A DNA stretch of 64,000 bases from Caulobacteraceae bacterium (GTDB taxonomy: Bacteria > Pseudomonadota > Alphaproteobacteria > Caulobacterales > Caulobacteraceae). Position numbers and translations under genes: made by a program. Each line of letters opens with the position of its first letter. Within the stretch, counting starts at the first letter, position 1. Shown here one piece after another: positions 62,000 through 64,000 of the stretch. The notes below the pieces were generated by a model. It was given only the letters and a program-made list of their open reading frames with translations. It made no database searches and had not been told where the DNA came from. The stretch spans positions 30,763-94,762 of the forward strand of contig JAIEQC010000001.1 in NCBI GenBank assembly GCA_019748055.1, in the 5' to 3' direction.

Positions 62000-62644
62000 A
62001 TGCTGAAGTTCGGCAAGAAGAAGGGCGGGGCCGAAGTGCCCGCCGTCGTCGAGGGCGAGGCCCCGGCCGACGGCGAGGCCGCGCCGAAAAAGAAGAAGCT
62101 TCCGATCCTTTTCATCGCCATCGGCGCGGGCGTCCTGCTGCTGGGCGGCGGGGGCGGCGCGGCCTTCTTCCTGATACAGCCCAAGCCGGCCGCGGCCGAA
62201 GAGGGACACGGCGAGGAGAAGGCCGGCGATCACGGCAAGGACAAGAAGGACGCCAAGAAGGACGACAAGGGCGGCCACGGCAAGGGCGGCGGAGCCGAAG
62301 AGGATCCGACGCTGGGCAAGGTCACTGAGGGGCCGGACGGCGTCACCTTCCTGACCCTGCCGGACATGGTCGCCAACGTGCAGTCGTCCGACGGCCGGCC
62401 CATGCACCTGAAGCTCAAGCTGACGCTGGAAATGAGCGACGCGCATCAGGTCGAGGTGCTGCAGTCCCAGATGCCGCGCCTGCAGGACATGCTGCAGGCC
62501 TTCCTGCGCGAACTGCGTCCCGAGGAACTGCAGGGATCGGCCGCCAGCATCCAGCTGCGCGCCGAGCTGACGCGGCGCGTCAACCTGATCCTGGCCCCCG
62601 GCAAGATCGACGCCGTCCTGATCGAAGAGATGCTGGTCCAATGA
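62000..62644 (+). CDS. fliL: Flagellar basal-body protein FliL, 214 aa
   Basis: A cytoplasmic basic start (KPKKKKL-type, here APKKKKLPILFI) leads to one membrane helix (AIGAGVLLLGGGGGAAFFLI), a charged Lys/Gly/Glu linker with repeated DKK and KGG, and the periplasmic FliL domain (FLTLPDMVANVQSSDGRPMH, LKLKLTLEMSDAHQVEVLQS, INLILAPGKIDAVLIEEMLV-type end). It stabilises the stator complex near the motor. ATG 62000 follows GGCGGA; it overlaps fliM by 4 bases. Confidence 0.93.
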   Translation: MLKFGKKKGGAEVPAVVEGEAPADGEAAPKKKKLPILFIAIGAGVLLLGGGGGAAFFLIQPKPAAAEEGHGEEKAGDHGKDKKDAKKDDKGGHGKGGGAEEDPTLGKVTEGPDGVTFLTLPDMVANVQSSDGRPMHLKLKLTLEMSDAHQVEVLQSQMPRLQDMLQAFLRELRPEELQGSAASIQLRAELTRRVNLILAPGKIDAVLIEEMLVQ

Positions 62645-63708
62645 ACGCGGCGGTCCAGGCGGACGATCTTGAGGCGACGGACCCCTTCGGTGGGGAGCCC
62701 GACCGCGGCGGGCTGATGCCCGAACGCGTGCTGAACCAGGACGAGATCGACAGCCTGCTCGGCTTCGACCTCGGCGACGACGACGCGGCCGAGCGCACCG
62801 GCATCCGGGCGATCATCAACTCCGCGCTGGTCAGCTACGAGCGGCTGCCGATGCTTGAGATCGTCTTCGACCGCCTGGTGCGGTTGATGACGACGTCCCT
62901 GCGCAACTTCACCTCGGACAACGTCGAGGTCAGCCTGGACAACATCTCGTCGATCCGGTTCGGCGACTATCTGAACTCCATCCCCCTGCCGGCCATTCTG
63001 GCCGTGTTTCGGGCGGAGGAGCTGGACAACTACGGCCTGCTGACGGTCGATTCCAACCTGATCTATTCGATCGTCGACGTGCTGCTGGGCGGCCGTCGCG
63101 GCACCGCGGCCCTGCGCATCGAGGGCCGGCCCTACACCACGATCGAACGCGTGCTGGTCCAGCGTATGGTCGAGGTGGTGCTGCACGACGCGCAACAGGC
63201 GTTCGAGCCGCTGACGCCCGTGCATTTCAACCTCGACCGTCTCGAGACCAACCCCCGCTTCGCCGCCATCGCGCGCCCGGCCAACGCCGCCATCCTGGTG
63301 AAGCTGCGCGTCGACATGGAAGACCGGGGCGGGCGGATCGAGCTTCTGCTGCCCTATGCGACGCTGGAGCCCATCCGGAAGATGCTGCTGCAGCAGTTCA
63401 TGGGGGAGAAGTTCGGGCGCGACAACATCTGGGAAGGCCATCTGGCCAGCGAGCTCTGGACCACCCAGACGGAGGTCCGCGCCGTGCTGGACGAGCAGCA
63501 GGCGCCGCTGTCGTCGGTGCTGAACCTCAAGGTCGGCGACACCCTGATGCTGAACGCCACGCCCGACAGCGACATCTCGATCCGCGCCGGCCAGATCCCG
63601 CTGACGGTCGGCAAGATGGGCCGCAAGGGCGCCCACATCGCGGTGCGCGTCGAACGTCCGATCTCCAAGGACGCGGCGGCGGGGCTGACCAAGGGAGGGT
63701 TCCGATGA
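62641..63708 (+). CDS. fliM: Flagellar motor switch protein FliM, 355 aa
   Basis: VLNQDEIDSLLGF near residue 29 is the CheY-P binding segment; LVSYERLPMLEIVFDRLVRL and DVLLGGRRGTAALRIEGRPY TTIERVLVQRM form the middle domain with its GG motif, and the C-terminal domain ends ISIRAGQIPLTVGKMGRKGA HIAVRVE. It is the rotor switch component that sets rotation direction. ATGA overlap with fliL and with the next gene indicates one operon. Confidence 0.97.
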   Translation: MNAAVQADDLEATDPFGGEPDRGGLMPERVLNQDEIDSLLGFDLGDDDAAERTGIRAIINSALVSYERLPMLEIVFDRLVRLMTTSLRNFTSDNVEVSLDNISSIRFGDYLNSIPLPAILAVFRAEELDNYGLLTVDSNLIYSIVDVLLGGRRGTAALRIEGRPYTTIERVLVQRMVEVVLHDAQQAFEPLTPVHFNLDRLETNPRFAAIARPANAAILVKLRVDMEDRGGRIELLLPYATLEPIRKMLLQQFMGEKFGRDNIWEGHLASELWTTQTEVRAVLDEQQAPLSSVLNLKVGDTLMLNATPDSDISIRAGQIPLTVGKMGRKGAHIAVRVERPISKDAAAGLTKGGFR

Positions 63709-64000
63709 TCGGCCTGGTCATGGACGCGGCGCTGATGCTGCTGCTGGTCTGCGCCATCGCCTTCGGCGTTCGGCTGGAGCGTCGGCTCAAGGTCTTGCGC
63801 GAGGGCCAGCTGGCCTTCGCCGGGGCGGTGACCGAGCTGAACGAGGCCGCGGGCCGCGCCGAGGCGGCGCTGGCCTCTCTGCGCGCCGCCGGTCAGGAGA
63901 CCGACCTGCTGCATGACCGCATCGTGCGCGCCCGCGAGCTGAAGGGCGAGCTGGAGCGGCTGATCGCGCGGGGCGGGGACTTGCCCGAGCGTCGGCCCAC
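63705..64000 (+). CDS. DUF6468-like flagellar protein, N-terminal part only
   Basis: The ATG overlaps the fliM stop (ATGA). About 98 residues are visible before the window ends: a membrane helix (GLVMDAALMLLLVCAIAFGV), then a basic turn (RLERRLKVLREGQLAF) and a long alpha-helical, coiled-coil-like region with Ala and Glu repeats. In Caulobacterales a small membrane-coiled-coil gene of the DUF6468 type follows fliM; the layout agrees, but the right end is missing. Confidence 0.65.
   Translation, partial: MIGLVMDAALMLLLVCAIAFGVRLERRLKVLREGQLAFAGAVTELNEAAGRAEAALASLRAAGQETDLLHDRIVRARELKGELERLIARGGDLPERRP

Overview
The window is about 64 kb of high-GC chromosomal DNA. Flagellar gene order, a carotenoid cluster resembling the one described in Brevundimonas, TonB-dependent receptors paired with glycoside hydrolases, and a CtrA-like box upstream of fliL together suggest a Caulobacterales alphaproteobacterium, most likely Brevundimonas or a close relative. 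That assignment is inferred from gene content and motifs; no database search was run.

Positions 1-8265 are accessory DNA that ends exactly at the 3' end of tRNA-Lys(CTT). A 368-aa tyrosine integrase reads toward the tRNA, so this is the right end of an island integrated there; its left end lies outside the window. Cargo includes a frame-broken BRCT-like gene, an HUH Rep-like protein, a lipoprotein with a TonB-C-like domain divergent from an XRE regulator, and a leftward operon encoding a short second tyrosine recombinase, a 71-aa protein, a DUF3768 protein and a papain-like cysteine peptidase candidate.

Positions 8496-18931 are mostly core genes: an APC permease, an Hpt protein, a chorismate-mutase-like protein, ferredoxin-NADP reductase, a TorF-like porin, a CHASE4 histidine kinase, a DPP4-type peptidase, an amidase lipoprotein, a small EF-hand membrane protein and signal peptidase I.

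Positions 19012-28134 hold a C4-dicarboxylate locus. The two-component genes dctB-dctD diverge from dctA, which is followed by a TonB receptor and a lipoprotein alpha/beta hydrolase. This arrangement suggests outer-membrane import, periplasmic hydrolysis, then inner-membrane uptake.

Positions 28142-44374 form a maltodextrin/starch locus: GH15 glucoamylase, esterase, MFS sugar transporter, GH97, a LacI-type regulator, GH13 alpha-glucosidase, alpha-amylase, a TonB receptor and a tryptophan-halogenase-like flavoprotein. TTTGCA-type repeats occur at three divergent promoters.

Positions 44422-53325 are a carotenoid cluster: crtG-like hydroxylase, crtZ, type 2 idi, crtE, an ABC-2 transporter pair, crtB, crtI and crtY. 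No crtW ketolase is present in the window, so hydroxylated non-keto carotenoids are predicted. tRNA-Ser(GGA) lies just upstream of crtY.

Positions 53588-58620 carry msrA, a YjbR-like gene, a secreted repeat protein, a DUF885 peptidase-like lipoprotein and three small exported proteins that look related. Positions 58762-64000 are flagellar: flgF-flgG-flgA-flgH leftward from a good sigma-54 site, and fliL-fliM plus a partial gene rightward from a CtrA-like box.
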